Assembly (NCBI GenBank): GCA_009911365.1 | Contig: QXXF01000012.1 | Location: 1-64,000 of the forward strand | Source of the DNA: Clostridiales bacterium | GTDB lineage: Bacteria > Bacillota > Clostridia > Peptostreptococcales > Anaerovoracaceae | Length of the DNA: 64,000 nt | Direction: 5' to 3' | Part shown: piece after piece, positions 15,875 to 24,801 of the stretch | Numbering within the stretch: the stretch's first letter is position 1 | Layout: each line of letters starts with the position of its first letter | The notes under the pieces: generated by a model | Database searches by the model: none | What the model saw: the letters and a program-made list of their open reading frames with translations, nothing else | What the model was told of the DNA's origin: nothing | Made by a program: the position numbers and the translations under genes

Positions 15875-17320
15875 CTATGCTATGGTCCTCTGCTGCTCTT
15901 CGCCTTTATAAGTAAGCTTCGCCACTACGATATATACGATCGCACTGAAGATGATGCAGGCCAGGTTTGTCGGGATGCCCCAAGGGATACCCAGGATGAA
16001 CTGCCATACTGCATAAGCGCCAATAGTCAGCACCAAGCTCCAGAACCCAGCCGCCGCTGTCTTCTTTTTGTAGAAAAGCCCGAACATGAGAGGCACGATG
16101 AACGCTGCCACCTGGAACCCACCGCAGTAATAATACGCTTTTGAGATGCCATCCTGCCAGAAATAAGTAGCGATAATGATGAAAACGCCAATACAGCAGA
16201 TCACCACTCTGGTGCCGAACACTTCCGCCTTGTCACTGAGATTTGGCTTGAAAAAGCTCTTGACAATATCGTGCATTACCACTGCTCCAGCAATCAGATA
16301 GTCCGCGCTGACGGTGGACATGACCGCTGACAAGAGTGCTGCCACAAACAAGCCTCGGAGCCCGATCGGAAGCATGGTAAAGACAACGCCCCAGAAAGCT
16401 TCTGACGGAGCCGCCGCCGCCGCTTCTGGATAAACGATCAGGGCCGCCATTCCCGCAATGACCATGACGGTACTAAAAAACAAACCGAAAATCATGATGC
16501 AGGTGTAGGAAACTTTGATGTCTCCTCCGGATCTGGAAGAGCCGAATCTCTGATAACTCTGGGAATTGGCGTACATAGCCAGAGCACTGATCACCCATCC
16601 CAGGATGGCGATGAAGCCGTTTCCTCCAGTGATAGTCATGAAGTCCGGATTCACGGCCCCTACCTGTTCAAAGAGGCTGCCGAACCCATGGAAATGCCCG
16701 TAGAGACCAAAGCAGAGCACGCCCGCGGCCACTGACATGACTACGAACTGCATCATATCTGTCACAGCCAGCCCCCAAAGGCCTGACAAGGATGTATAGA
16801 AAATAATGACGATTCCTAATATCGCAAAAGCCACCCACATGTTCATGCCTGTCACATAAGCGATGACCTGCCCGCCCGCTGTCAGCAGCGCTGCTTCATA
16901 CAAAAATGGGGGCAGCATGCCGATGGCCATGACCAGCTTTGTCTTCCTATCATACATATAAGCCATCAAATCCGGCATGGTGATGACCCAATCCGGGATC
17001 TTGTTCCGCACAAGCGGTCCGATCCACACTGCTAGAGGAAGCCGCAGTATCAATGTAGGGATCACATAGATGAAAATAATGCAGATCCCCATGGTGGTAC
17101 CGCATTCCGCTAACCCTACGATGGTCCAGGAATCGTACCAGCTGGCGGCACCCACGCCTACCAACACTGGTATGGTCAAACGTCTGGAGGCTACGAAAAA
17201 GCTTTTCATATTTTTGCTGGCCCTTTTCCTCATGACCAGCCCGACTGCGATAATAACGATAAAATAGGCAACAATGATCAGCCAATCCAACGTCGACCAA
17301 ATTTCTGCGAAATTAACCAT
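15875..17320 (-). CDS. sodium:solute symporter (SSS family)
   Basis: A 481-residue Na+-coupled importer with about 13 membrane spans. The family signatures visible are the N-terminal M-R-K-R-A-S-K-N-M-K-S-F-F-V-A-S-R and the G-L-W-G-L-A-V-T-D-M-M-Q-F-V block of the sodium-binding region, plus A-L-L-S-A-V-M-S-T-V-S-A-D. It is the second gene of a four-gene operon with the amidohydrolase and lies 21 bases after the unknown 225-residue gene. The substrate is unknown; an amide- or peptide-like compound is inferred from the hydrolase. Confidence 0.93.
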   Translation of the reverse strand: MVNFAEIWSTLDWLIIVAYFIVIIAVGLVMRKRASKNMKSFFVASRRLTIPVLVGVGAASWYDSWTIVGLAECGTTMGICIIFIYVIPTLILRLPLAVWIGPLVRNKIPDWVITMPDLMAYMYDRKTKLVMAIGMLPPFLYEAALLTAGGQVIAYVTGMNMWVAFAILGIVIIFYTSLSGLWGLAVTDMMQFVVMSVAAGVLCFGLYGHFHGFGSLFEQVGAVNPDFMTITGGNGFIAILGWVISALAMYANSQSYQRFGSSRSGGDIKVSYTCIMIFGLFFSTVMVIAGMAALIVYPEAAAAAPSEAFWGVVFTMLPIGLRGLFVAALLSAVMSTVSADYLIAGAVVMHDIVKSFFKPNLSDKAEVFGTRVVICCIGVFIIIATYFWQDGISKAYYYCGGFQVAAFIVPLMFGLFYKKKTAAAGFWSLVLTIGAYAVWQFILGIPWGIPTNLACIIFSAIVYIVVAKLTYKGEEQQRTIA

Positions 17321-17341
17321 AAGTCATACCGTCCTTTCTGT

Positions 17342-18019
17342 TTAAAAATGATTGTCTACTCTGTATTTCAGCCCTAAGATATGTTCGCTGTCCACGGAAA
17401 ATTCGTCGAGATAGGCATACCGCTGGTTCTTGTTTTCTCCCTTGTAGATGATCTCTAACTCCACTGCCGGCCTATAAAACAGCACATTCCTTTTCAGTGC
17501 TAGCTTGCCTTCCGCACCGTAAAACTTTCGCATGATCTTATACTGAATGTAATCTTCTGCTTTTGCCTTTACCTCATCCATTGCGTTCTCACTGCGGATG
17601 ATCTTTTTCTCTTTGCCCAAACTCTCTTTTTTCAGCGGCAGCTGACCGCTTTCATAAAGATCGTATTGAAAGGGATGCATTTCGTTCATGTCAAAGACCA
17701 ACCCCACCTCACCGTTTTTCTCCAGCCCCTTTTTCTTGAACAGGATGCTTCGCTCCACAATGAAGCGATACTCCAGATAACAATAAGGCACCCAGACATC
17801 TGTCACTTGCCCTACCTGGAATTTCATAATCGGCTTGCCGAAAAGACTGCCTCTCAGCAGTTTCAGCTTTTTCTCCACTGCTTCCTCTCGTTCCAGAGTC
17901 CGAACTGTCACATATTGTTTTTCTGTGGAAGCTCGCCTGGCAGGACTGTCCCTACCTGCTGCGGCAGAACGCGTTTGTCTGTCCAGCCTTTTCACAATAG
18001 ATCCTTGTTGCTGCATCAT
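17342..18019 (-). CDS. unknown soluble protein, first gene of sigma-54 operon
   Basis: A 225-residue protein with no family I can name. The first 35 residues are basic and probably disordered (many R, K, S, A). The rest is rich in aromatic and charged residues with alternating strand-like segments (for example V-W-V-P-Y-C-Y-L-E-Y-R-F and Y-R-P-A-V-E-L-E-I-I-Y), suggesting a beta-rich fold. There is no signal peptide, membrane span or metal motif. An AGGAG precedes the ATG. It follows the sigma-54 promoter at 18071-18086 by about 40 bases and is cotranscribed with the symporter, small membrane protein and amidohydrolase. Confidence 0.8.
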   Translation of the reverse strand: MMQQQGSIVKRLDRQTRSAAAGRDSPARRASTEKQYVTVRTLEREEAVEKKLKLLRGSLFGKPIMKFQVGQVTDVWVPYCYLEYRFIVERSILFKKKGLEKNGEVGLVFDMNEMHPFQYDLYESGQLPLKKESLGKEKKIIRSENAMDEVKAKAEDYIQYKIMRKFYGAEGKLALKRNVLFYRPAVELEIIYKGENKNQRYAYLDEFSVDSEHILGLKYRVDNHF

Positions 18020-18070
18020 CTCTCACTCCTTTCTACATAAAAACTGTGATACCGTATACCCTTATATTTA

Positions 18071-18086
18071 GCAACAATTGTGCCAA
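18071..18086 (-). promoter_or_regulatory. sigma-54 (-24/-12) promoter of the symporter-amidohydrolase operon
   Basis: The minus strand reads TTGGCAC-AATTG-TTGC, an exact consensus match. The predicted start is near 18059, 40 bases before the first ATG at 18019. It is immediately preceded by the uvrA terminator at 18089-18118. Confidence 0.87.
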
Positions 18087-18088
18087 GC

Positions 18089-18118
18089 AAAAAACCGTTG
18101 AAATTTCAACGGTTTTTT
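18089..18118. terminator. uvrA terminator
   Basis: A perfect stem CCGTTGAAATTTCAACGG is flanked by six A and six T, so it can work in both directions. It separates uvrA from the sigma-54 operon. Between it and uvrA lies about 200 bases holding a palindrome GTTTCAAATTTGAAAC (near 18158-18173) and dyad C. Confidence 0.88.
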
Positions 18119-18281
18119 GCTTTTTTCTTGAGCTTCATATGACGATTTTTTTAATGGTTTCAAATTTGAAACATTTATACATTGGAAAACCAACACTAAT
18201 TTGCTGTCTTTTTCCTACTTTTTATTGGTTTTTCAACATTTTTGAATTTTCAGAACTCCTATGGGGTTGGATTCATTCTTG

Positions 18282-18305
18282 CAACACAAGTTGTAACATC
18301 ACAAC
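18282..18305. promoter_or_regulatory. candidate enhancer site C (CAAC-N4-GTTG-N8-CAAC)
   Basis: GTTG-TAACATCA-CAAC at 18290-18305, with an additional CAAC at 18282-18285. It lies about 213 bases upstream of the -24 element of the symporter operon and just outside the uvrA stop. It is the third occurrence of the GTTG-N8-CAAC form. Confidence 0.5.
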
Positions 18306-18314
18306 CTCTGCTCT

Positions 18315-21152
18315 TTAGGGCAGCACTTTACGCAAAAATTCTCCAGTGTAAGAGCCTTCTGCTTTTGCTACTTCTTCCGGCGTTCCCTGAGCAACGATGG
18401 TGCCTCCCCGGAATCCACCATCCGGTCCTAGATCGATGATATGATCCGCCCGTTTGATCACGTCTAGGTTATGTTCAATCACCACCACAGTATTGCCATT
18501 GTCCACCAGCCTGTCCAGCACTTGCAGCAGCTTGTCCACGTCCGCAAAGTGAAGGCCCGTGGTAGGCTCGTCCAGGATATAGAGAGTCTTCCCTGTGCTT
18601 CTTTTAGAAAGCTCGGAAGCCAGCTTGATCCTCTGGGCTTCCCCGCCGGAAAGCTGCGTGGACGGCTGTCCCAATTTGATATAGCCCAGCCCTACTTGCT
18701 CCAAGGTTTCTAACTGTCTGGCAATGGTCGGAATATTTTGGAAAAACTCCAGCGCTTCATCCACGTTCATATCCAACACGTCAAAGATGTTCTTACCCTT
18801 GTATTTGACTTCCAAAGTCTCCCGATTGTATCGCTTGCCCTTGCAGACTTCGCATGGCACATAAACGTCCGGCAGAAAGTGCATTTCAATTTTAATGATG
18901 CCATCGCCGCTACATGCTTCGCATCTGCCGCCTTTTACATTAAAGCTGAATCTACCCTTCTCATATCCCCGCAGCTTTGCCTCCTGCGTCTGGGCAAAGA
19001 GGTCTCGGATGGCCGTGAAAACGCCGGTATAGGTGGCTGGGTTAGATCTAGGCGTACGACCGATGGGAGACTGATTGATGTCAATGACCTTATCGATATT
19101 TTCTAAGCCCAGGATCTCTTTATGCGCACCGGCCTTTTCCTTCATCCCATTGGTTTCAGCTGCTGCGCCTTTATACAAGATCTCGTTGATCAAGCTGCTC
19201 TTTCCTGACCCGGAAACGCCTGTGACACAAACCATCTTTCCCAAAGGGAAGGTCACATCGATATTTTTCAGGTTGTTTTCCTCTGCGCCTTTGATCTGAA
19301 TCTCCAGACCGTTTCCATCTCTGCGCTGTTTTGGCACTTCTACTTGTCTCGCACCGCTCAGGTACTGACCTGTCAGTGATCTGCCGCTTTTTTTGATGTC
19401 TTCCACAGTTCCCTGGGCCACCAACTCGCCGCCATGAACTCCGGCCCCTGGACCAATATCGATGATCTGGTCCGCCGCGTACATGGTATCTTCGTCATGT
19501 TCCACCACAATGAGAGTGTTTCCAATATCCGTCAAATGACGCAAGGTAACCAACAGCTTTTCGTTGTCCTTTTGGTGCAAGCCAATACTTGGCTCGTCTA
19601 AAATATACAGGACCCCTACCAATCCAGAGCCGATCTGAGTAGCCAGACGGATCCTCTGGGACTCTCCGCCTGAAAGAGTCCCAGAAGCTCGTGAAAGGGT
19701 CAGATAATCCAGTCCCACGTCAATGAGAAAGCTGAGCCTAGCTTTGATCTCTTTCAGGATCTGATTGGCAATCATCATCTCCCGCTCTGAAAGCTCCAGC
19801 GTGTCCACGAACTGGAGCGCATCCCGCACAGAAAGATCGCATAGCTGGGCGATGTCCTTGTCTCCTACAGTGACTGCCAGGATCTCAGGCCGCAGCCGCC
19901 TGCCGCCGCATGTCTCGCAGGGCGTGATGGCCATGTATTTTCTCATTTTGTCTTTGATGAAATCCGAATTGGTTTCCCGATAGCGCCGCTCCAAGTTGTT
20001 GATCACGCCTTCAAAAGGATGATCTCTGTAAGATTCAGAACCATTGCTCCTGCTCTTGTAATAATATTTCAGATGGCGGTTCCCCGTGCCATAGAGCAGT
20101 TCTTTCTTGAACTTTTTCGGCAGATCCTTGTACGGCGTGTTGATATCTACCTTGTGGTATTCTGCCAGTGCGTCAATCAGCTGCCTGTAATAACCGGAAA
20201 ACTCCATAGAGGAGAAAATAGCTGACAAGCATCCCCCAGGGATGCTCTTGTCTTGATCTGTGATGATCAGGTCCGGATCGATCCTTTCACTGAATCCCAG
20301 GCCATTACAGTCAGGACACGCTCCATAAGGATTATTGAAGGAAAACATGCGGGGCTCCAGCTCCGCGATGCTGATTCCGTGTTCCGGGCAGGCCAGGCTG
20401 GTGCTGAAAATCCGGTCTTCCTCTTTGTCCTCCTGCTTGATATGAGCCACCACCAGCCCATCACCGTGGGAAATAGCCAACTCACAGGCCTCCGCTAGCC
20501 GGCTTTCCGCTCCTTCCTTGACAATGATCCGGTCCACTACGATTTCAATGGTATGCTTTTGCTGTTTTTCCAGCTTCACGTCCTCTTCATTGATCTGAAA
20601 AATCTCCCCATCGATTCTGGCTCTTGTAAATCCTTCTTTTCTGATCCGCTCGATGATCTTCTCATGCTCCCCTTTCCTCTGGCGCACCACTGGTCCCAGC
20701 ATGGTGATCCTGGTCCCTTCGCCTAGAGACATGAGGATATCCACGATCTGATCCACGGATTGACTGGAAATCTCTTTGCCACACACTGGGCAGTGCGGAA
20801 TGCCGATCCTAGCGTACATGAGCCTGAGATAGTCGTAGATCTCCGTCACCGTTCCTACCGTGGACCGTGGGTTTTTGCTGGTTGTCTTTTGGTCAATGGA
20901 AATGGCTGGCGAAAGCCCTTCGATATAATCCACGTTTGGCTTTTCCATCTGTCCTAAAAATTGCCGCGCATAGGCTGATAAACTTTCCACGTACCTCCGC
21001 TGCCCTTCTGCGTAAATGGTGTCAAAGGCCAAGGACGATTTCCCTGAACCAGAAAGTCCTGTGAGCACCACCATTTTATCTCTGGGAATGGTCACATCGA
21101 TATTTTTTAAATTGTTTTCATTTGCCCCTTTTATATAAATGTCTTTTGCCAT
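18315..21152 (-). CDS. uvrA: excinuclease ABC subunit A
   Basis: The damage-recognition ATPase of nucleotide excision repair, acting with UvrB and UvrC. The 945-residue product is full length. It has two ABC-type ATPase halves: Walker A G-L-S-G-S-G-K-S near residue 35 and G-V-S-G-S-G-K-S near 640; signatures L-S-G-G-E-S-Q-R and L-S-G-G-E-A-Q-R. Zinc fingers are visible as C-P-V-C, C-P-E-H...C-P-D-C-N-G-L-G and C-E-A-C...C-E-V-C-K-G-K-R. It lies 12 bases downstream of uvrB and is cotranscribed with it under the LexA box at 23245. Confidence 0.98.
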   Translation of the reverse strand: MAKDIYIKGANENNLKNIDVTIPRDKMVVLTGLSGSGKSSLAFDTIYAEGQRRYVESLSAYARQFLGQMEKPNVDYIEGLSPAISIDQKTTSKNPRSTVGTVTEIYDYLRLMYARIGIPHCPVCGKEISSQSVDQIVDILMSLGEGTRITMLGPVVRQRKGEHEKIIERIRKEGFTRARIDGEIFQINEEDVKLEKQQKHTIEIVVDRIIVKEGAESRLAEACELAISHGDGLVVAHIKQEDKEEDRIFSTSLACPEHGISIAELEPRMFSFNNPYGACPDCNGLGFSERIDPDLIITDQDKSIPGGCLSAIFSSMEFSGYYRQLIDALAEYHKVDINTPYKDLPKKFKKELLYGTGNRHLKYYYKSRSNGSESYRDHPFEGVINNLERRYRETNSDFIKDKMRKYMAITPCETCGGRRLRPEILAVTVGDKDIAQLCDLSVRDALQFVDTLELSEREMMIANQILKEIKARLSFLIDVGLDYLTLSRASGTLSGGESQRIRLATQIGSGLVGVLYILDEPSIGLHQKDNEKLLVTLRHLTDIGNTLIVVEHDEDTMYAADQIIDIGPGAGVHGGELVAQGTVEDIKKSGRSLTGQYLSGARQVEVPKQRRDGNGLEIQIKGAEENNLKNIDVTFPLGKMVCVTGVSGSGKSSLINEILYKGAAAETNGMKEKAGAHKEILGLENIDKVIDINQSPIGRTPRSNPATYTGVFTAIRDLFAQTQEAKLRGYEKGRFSFNVKGGRCEACSGDGIIKIEMHFLPDVYVPCEVCKGKRYNRETLEVKYKGKNIFDVLDMNVDEALEFFQNIPTIARQLETLEQVGLGYIKLGQPSTQLSGGEAQRIKLASELSKRSTGKTLYILDEPTTGLHFADVDKLLQVLDRLVDNGNTVVVIEHNLDVIKRADHIIDLGPDGGFRGGTIVAQGTPEEVAKAEGSYTGEFLRKVLP

Positions 21153-21164
21153 TTTTCTCCCTCG

Positions 21165-23147
21165 CTATAGTTTTACTTTATATTCAAAGATCTGATCCCG
21201 CAGCATGGCCGCCCGCTCAAACTGCAGATCCGCCGCGGCCTGTTTCATCTCTTTTTCTAGTTTCTTCACATATGCGGCCAGTTCTTTCTTTGTCAGCTCC
21301 AATGGGCTCTTTCCTTGATACTTGTCCGCTTCTTCTGCCGCTTTTGTGGCCTCGATCACATCCCGCACAGATTTCTTGATGGTCTTTGGCGTGATCCCAT
21401 GCTCTTTGTTGTAAGCGTCTTGGATAGCCCGCCTACGCTCTGTTTCTTCGATGGAAACCTTCATGGCCGGGCTGATGCTGTCCGCATACATGATGACCCT
21501 GCCTTCCGCGTGGCGGGCCGCCCGACCGATGGTCTGGATCAGGGAGGTTTCCGTTCGCAGGAAACCTTCTTTATCTGCGTCTAAGATAGCCACTAGAGAA
21601 ACTTCGGGAATATCCAGGCCCTCCCGCAGAAGATTGATTCCTACTAACACGTCAAAAACATCCATTCGCAGATCCCGCAGAATTTCCATCCTTTCCAAAG
21701 TATCCACCTCTGAATGAAGATACCGGACCCGGATGCCCGCATTTTTCAGATAATCCGTAAGGCTCTCCGCCATTTTTTTCGTCAGTGTGGTCACTAACAC
21801 CTTTTCGCCTTTTTCCGTGGTCTTGTTGATCTCGCCAATCAGATGGTCAATCTGTCCTTCGCTCCTTTGGATCTGGATTTTCGGATCCAAAAGGCCAGTA
21901 GGCCGGATAACCTGTTCCGCGGTGACGCCGCCGCTCTTTTCCTTTTCATAAGGCCCTGGCGTAGCGCTGACATACACGCATTGGTGCGTCAGCCCTTGGA
22001 ATTCTTCAAACTGAAGCGGTCTGTTGTCCAGAGCCGAAGGTAGCCGGAACCCATATTCCACCAGAGAGCTTTTCCTGGAACGGTCCCCTGCGTACATGGC
22101 ACGCAATTGCGGCAGCATGACATGTGATTCATCGATCATGATCAGGAAATCATCTGGAAAATAGTCGATCAGGGTATAAGGCCGATTGCCTGGCGGCAGG
22201 CCATTGAGGTGACGGGAGTAGTTCTCGATGCCCTTGCAGCTGCCGATCTCCCGCAGCATTTCGATGTCGTATCTGGTCCGCTGGTCGATCCGTTGGGCCT
22301 CCAGCAGCTTTCCCCTGTCTTTGAACCACTGGGTCCGCTCCCGTAATTCTTCTGTTATGGTCATGGCCGCCCGTTCGATGTTTTCTTTCGTGGTCACGTA
22401 ATGGGATGCTGGATAAACCGCCACATGCTTTCGCAACCCTAGGATCTCGCCTGTCACTGGATTGATCTCTTTGATGGTTTCCACTTCATCGCCAAAGAGC
22501 TCGACCCGCACCGCACTTTCCGCGCCTGCTGGGAAAATGTCGATGATATCTCCCCTGACTCGAAATGTCCCTCTGGTAAATCCCATGTCGTTTCTCGTGT
22601 ACTGGATATCCACCAACTTCCGCAAGATCTCCTGCCTGTCTTTTTCCATGCCAGGGCGCAGAGACAGTACCTGATTTTCATAATCCACCGGGCTTCCCAG
22701 TCCGTAGATACAGGAAACGCTGGCCACGATGATCACATCCGTCCGCTCTGACAGAGCCGCTGTGGCCGAGTGGCGCAGCTTTTCGATCTCTTCATTGATA
22801 TCTGAATCCTTTTCAATATAGGTGTCTGTGGAAGGCACGTAAGCTTCCGGCTGATAGTAATCATAGTATGAAACGAAGTATTCCACTGCGTTGTCAGGAA
22901 AAAACTCCTTGAATTCCCCATGGAGCTGGGCTGCTAGAGTCTTGTTATGGCTGATGACCAGAGTGGGTTTTTGCACCTTTTCGATAATGTTGGCCATGGT
23001 AAAGGTTTTTCCAGATCCAGTGACCCCCATCAGCGTCTGGTGTTCTTTACCCTCCAGTATGCCTTTTGCCAGTTTATCGATGGCCTGGGGCTGGTCGCCC
23101 ATGGGCGCGAATTCCGAAGCGATTTTGAAAAGCCGTTGTTCCCGCAT
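21165..23147 (-). CDS. uvrB: excinuclease ABC subunit B
   Basis: The DNA helicase-like subunit loaded by UvrA at lesions and then bound by UvrC. The 660 residues carry Walker A G-V-T-G-S-G-K-T, the beta-hairpin region with [10 protein letters not shown], helicase box I-D-E-S-H, G-L-D-I-P-E-V and Q-T-I-G-R-A-A-R, and the C-terminal UVR motif (about 620-655) that contacts UvrC. GGAGG precedes the ATG. The upstream region holds a LexA box and an extended -10, so the uvrBA operon is predicted to be SOS-induced. Confidence 0.98.
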   Translation of the reverse strand: MREQRLFKIASEFAPMGDQPQAIDKLAKGILEGKEHQTLMGVTGSGKTFTMANIIEKVQKPTLVISHNKTLAAQLHGEFKEFFPDNAVEYFVSYYDYYQPEAYVPSTDTYIEKDSDINEEIEKLRHSATAALSERTDVIIVASVSCIYGLGSPVDYENQVLSLRPGMEKDRQEILRKLVDIQYTRNDMGFTRGTFRVRGDIIDIFPAGAESAVRVELFGDEVETIKEINPVTGEILGLRKHVAVYPASHYVTTKENIERAAMTITEELRERTQWFKDRGKLLEAQRIDQRTRYDIEMLREIGSCKGIENYSRHLNGLPPGNRPYTLIDYFPDDFLIMIDESHVMLPQLRAMYAGDRSRKSSLVEYGFRLPSALDNRPLQFEEFQGLTHQCVYVSATPGPYEKEKSGGVTAEQVIRPTGLLDPKIQIQRSEGQIDHLIGEINKTTEKGEKVLVTTLTKKMAESLTDYLKNAGIRVRYLHSEVDTLERMEILRDLRMDVFDVLVGINLLREGLDIPEVSLVAILDADKEGFLRTETSLIQTIGRAARHAEGRVIMYADSISPAMKVSIEETERRRAIQDAYNKEHGITPKTIKKSVRDVIEATKAAEEADKYQGKSPLELTKKELAAYVKKLEKEMKQAAADLQFERAAMLRDQIFEYKVKL

Positions 23148-23206
23148 CTGTTATACCTCCGCTTTTGATGAAAATTTTCGCTGCAGCGATTCTTTTGTTA
23201 TCTGGT

Positions 23207-23215
23207 ATTCTAGCA
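23207..23215 (-). promoter_or_regulatory. extended -10 of the uvrBA promoter
   Basis: The minus strand reads TGC-TAGAAT, an extended -10 form, about 60 bases before the uvrB ATG. No good -35 is seen at the right distance. The LexA box lies about 30-40 bases further upstream. Confidence 0.5.
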
Positions 23216-23220
23216 CAGAA

Positions 23221-23268
23221 AAAATAAAAAGTACAGACAAAATTGAACATTTGTTCTGTACTTTTTAT
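23221..23268 (-). terminator. terminator of the flavodoxin gene
   Basis: Twelve-base arms AAAAAGTACAGA (23226-23237) and TCTGTACTTTTT (23255-23266) enclose a 17-base loop, followed on the minus strand by ATTTTTT. It lies just downstream of the flavodoxin stop at 23292 and its loop contains most of the LexA box. Confidence 0.75.
23245..23256. promoter_or_regulatory. LexA (DinR) box of uvrBA
   Basis: GAAC-ATTT-GTTC is an exact match to the GAAC-N4-GTTC core of Gram-positive LexA operators. It overlaps the loop and one arm base of the hairpin at 23226-23266. Confidence 0.8.
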
Positions 23269-23291
23269 AAAAATCCACGCTTTTCTCCAAA

Positions 23292-23834
23292 CTATTGAAC
23301 GCCTCCACTTTTCAAAAATTCCACTAACGGCTCTATGAATCGAGGGGATGAGATATCATAGGAGCTAGCGATGGACTGTTCTAGTTCCTGTTCATAGGGT
23401 GTTTTATCTTTTTTCTTTTTCATCATGCCTGCCATGGCTTTCATCATCAATTTGTCCAAAAAAGACATTTTCTCGTAACACAGGCCGCTGGGCATATAAA
23501 AATGAGGGATCCTCTTCATTTCATCGGCAGCAAGGTTCTGGCTCCAAAATTGCTCTATCATGTTCTCCGCAGTACTAGGTGTCGCGCCGGTCACGAACAG
23601 GACGACATTCTTGATCCTACTTTTTTCAAAGAGTTCCTTGGCTTTTTTGTACCCATCGATCCTGCCGGCATGGGCTCTGCTGCCGAAAATCACAAGCTCG
23701 TATTGAGACAGGATTTCAATTGTTGCCGTTTTGTGATCAATAATCGGACATTTCAGTTCTTTGGCGATCATTTCCGCATATTTTTTCGTGAATCCTGTAC
23801 TGCTTTTATAAACAATGATTACTTTTCTCTCCAT
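23292..23834 (-). CDS. flavodoxin-domain protein
   Basis: A 180-residue FMN-binding flavodoxin-like protein. The phosphate-binding loop is V-Y-K-S-S-T-G-F-T-K-K-Y-A near the N-terminus, and the F-G-S-R-A-H-A-G-R-I segment corresponds to the loop near the flavin ring. The C-terminal part is longer and more basic (M-K-K-K-K-D-K near 140) than short electron-transfer flavodoxins, closer to HemG/menaquinone-dependent protoporphyrinogen oxidase-like proteins. Heme genes are not nearby, so the partner is unknown. AAAGGAAAC precedes the ATG. It is monocistronic. Confidence 0.85.
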   Translation of the reverse strand: MERKVIIVYKSSTGFTKKYAEMIAKELKCPIIDHKTATIEILSQYELVIFGSRAHAGRIDGYKKAKELFEKSRIKNVVLFVTGATPSTAENMIEQFWSQNLAADEMKRIPHFYMPSGLCYEKMSFLDKLMMKAMAGMMKKKKDKTPYEQELEQSIASSYDISSPRFIEPLVEFLKSGGVQ

Positions 23835-23957
23835 TCTGTTTCCTTTCTTTCATTTGTATAAATTATTTATATCACAGCTGCCACTTATGTCAACTTTTCT
23901 AGGATAAAACTGGCAAAGGACTGGGGATTCCAGGCCAATATCTCAGAAAATCAAACG

Positions 23958-23991
23958 CTCGGCATATGCTGGTCAATCCCCATATGCCGAG
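23958..23991. terminator. inverted repeat, probable terminator of the radical SAM gene
   Basis: Perfect 11-base arms CTCGGCATATG (23958-23968) and CATATGCCGAG (23981-23991), 25 bases beyond the radical SAM stop. The T run on the minus side is weak, so termination is likely but not certain. Confidence 0.55.
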
Positions 23992-24015
23992 TCCTATTCG
24001 TTGTCTATTTTTCCT

Positions 24016-24603
24016 TCACCTCACACGGAACCTGACTCCCAGCTCCTCTGCCTTTTTCCGGCAAAGCTCTATGGATTCATCGCTGATGCATCCTACTACG
24101 GACGTTGTCACATTAGGCACGTACTTTTTCACATCCTGAATATACTGAAGCACTGCGTCATATGATTTCAGTCCAAATCTTGGGTGGCAGAGCGCATTGA
24201 ACTTTTCCGGGTCAGCCTCATTCATGCTGACTGACACGGTATCGATCAGGCCTTCTAGTCTGGGCGCTGTCTCACAATCCCAGATCAAATCCGCAAGTCC
24301 TATGGTGTTGACGCGGATGGACTTTCCATGAGTCTTCTTGATATATGCTGCGATCTCTAAAAGTTCCGCAAGACGCTCCGTGGGTTCGCCGTATCCGCAA
24401 AACACCACCTCTTCATACTGGGAAACATCCCATTTTTCTAGTTCCTTTATGACTTCCTGTACTGTGGGTTCCTTCTCCATGAAAAGAGACTTCGCACTGC
24501 CCAGTCCGTCCGCTTGGTTTCTCACGCAAAATTCACATCGACATGGGCATTTGTTGGTTAAATTGATGTACAGTCCTCCAAAATAATCGTATACGATCGA
24601 CAT
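24016..24603 (-). CDS. radical SAM protein, TatD-linked family type
   Basis: A compact 195-residue radical SAM enzyme. The opening I-Y-D/V-Y-D-Y-F-G-G-L-Y-I-N-L-T-N-K-C precedes the cluster-binding Cys set C-P-C-R-C-E-F-C (C-x3-C-x2-C), then F-C-G-Y-G-E-P-T as the SAM-binding GGE-like motif. The sequence matches the short family usually found beside or fused to TatD-type nucleases. Here no tatD gene is adjacent, so it stands alone. AAAGGAG precedes the ATG. The reaction is not known to me. Confidence 0.85.
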   Translation of the reverse strand: MSIVYDYFGGLYINLTNKCPCRCEFCVRNQADGLGSAKSLFMEKEPTVQEVIKELEKWDVSQYEEVVFCGYGEPTERLAELLEIAAYIKKTHGKSIRVNTIGLADLIWDCETAPRLEGLIDTVSVSMNEADPEKFNALCHPRFGLKSYDAVLQYIQDVKKYVPNVTTSVVGCISDESIELCRKKAEELGVRFRVR

Positions 24604-24801
24604 GTTTTTTCTCCTTTACCGCCTTTTAGGCATATGAACTTATTCTTAGTATTATACTGATTCTTCTTGATAAGGCAATCATTTTATCGCCCACCCTTGA
24701 ATTTCTCAGATTCCGCATTTACATTTCACGCCTAACAGGCTATAATCTTTCTAAAGGGAAATTTTCATCTGGAAAATCCACACAGGAGGTTCTTACAGAT
24801 T

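Noticed and set aside
19330-19350. TTGGCAC followed by CTTG as a fifth sigma-54 promoter
   Set aside because: The -12 box reads CTTGT in place of TTGC and the site lies inside uvrA.
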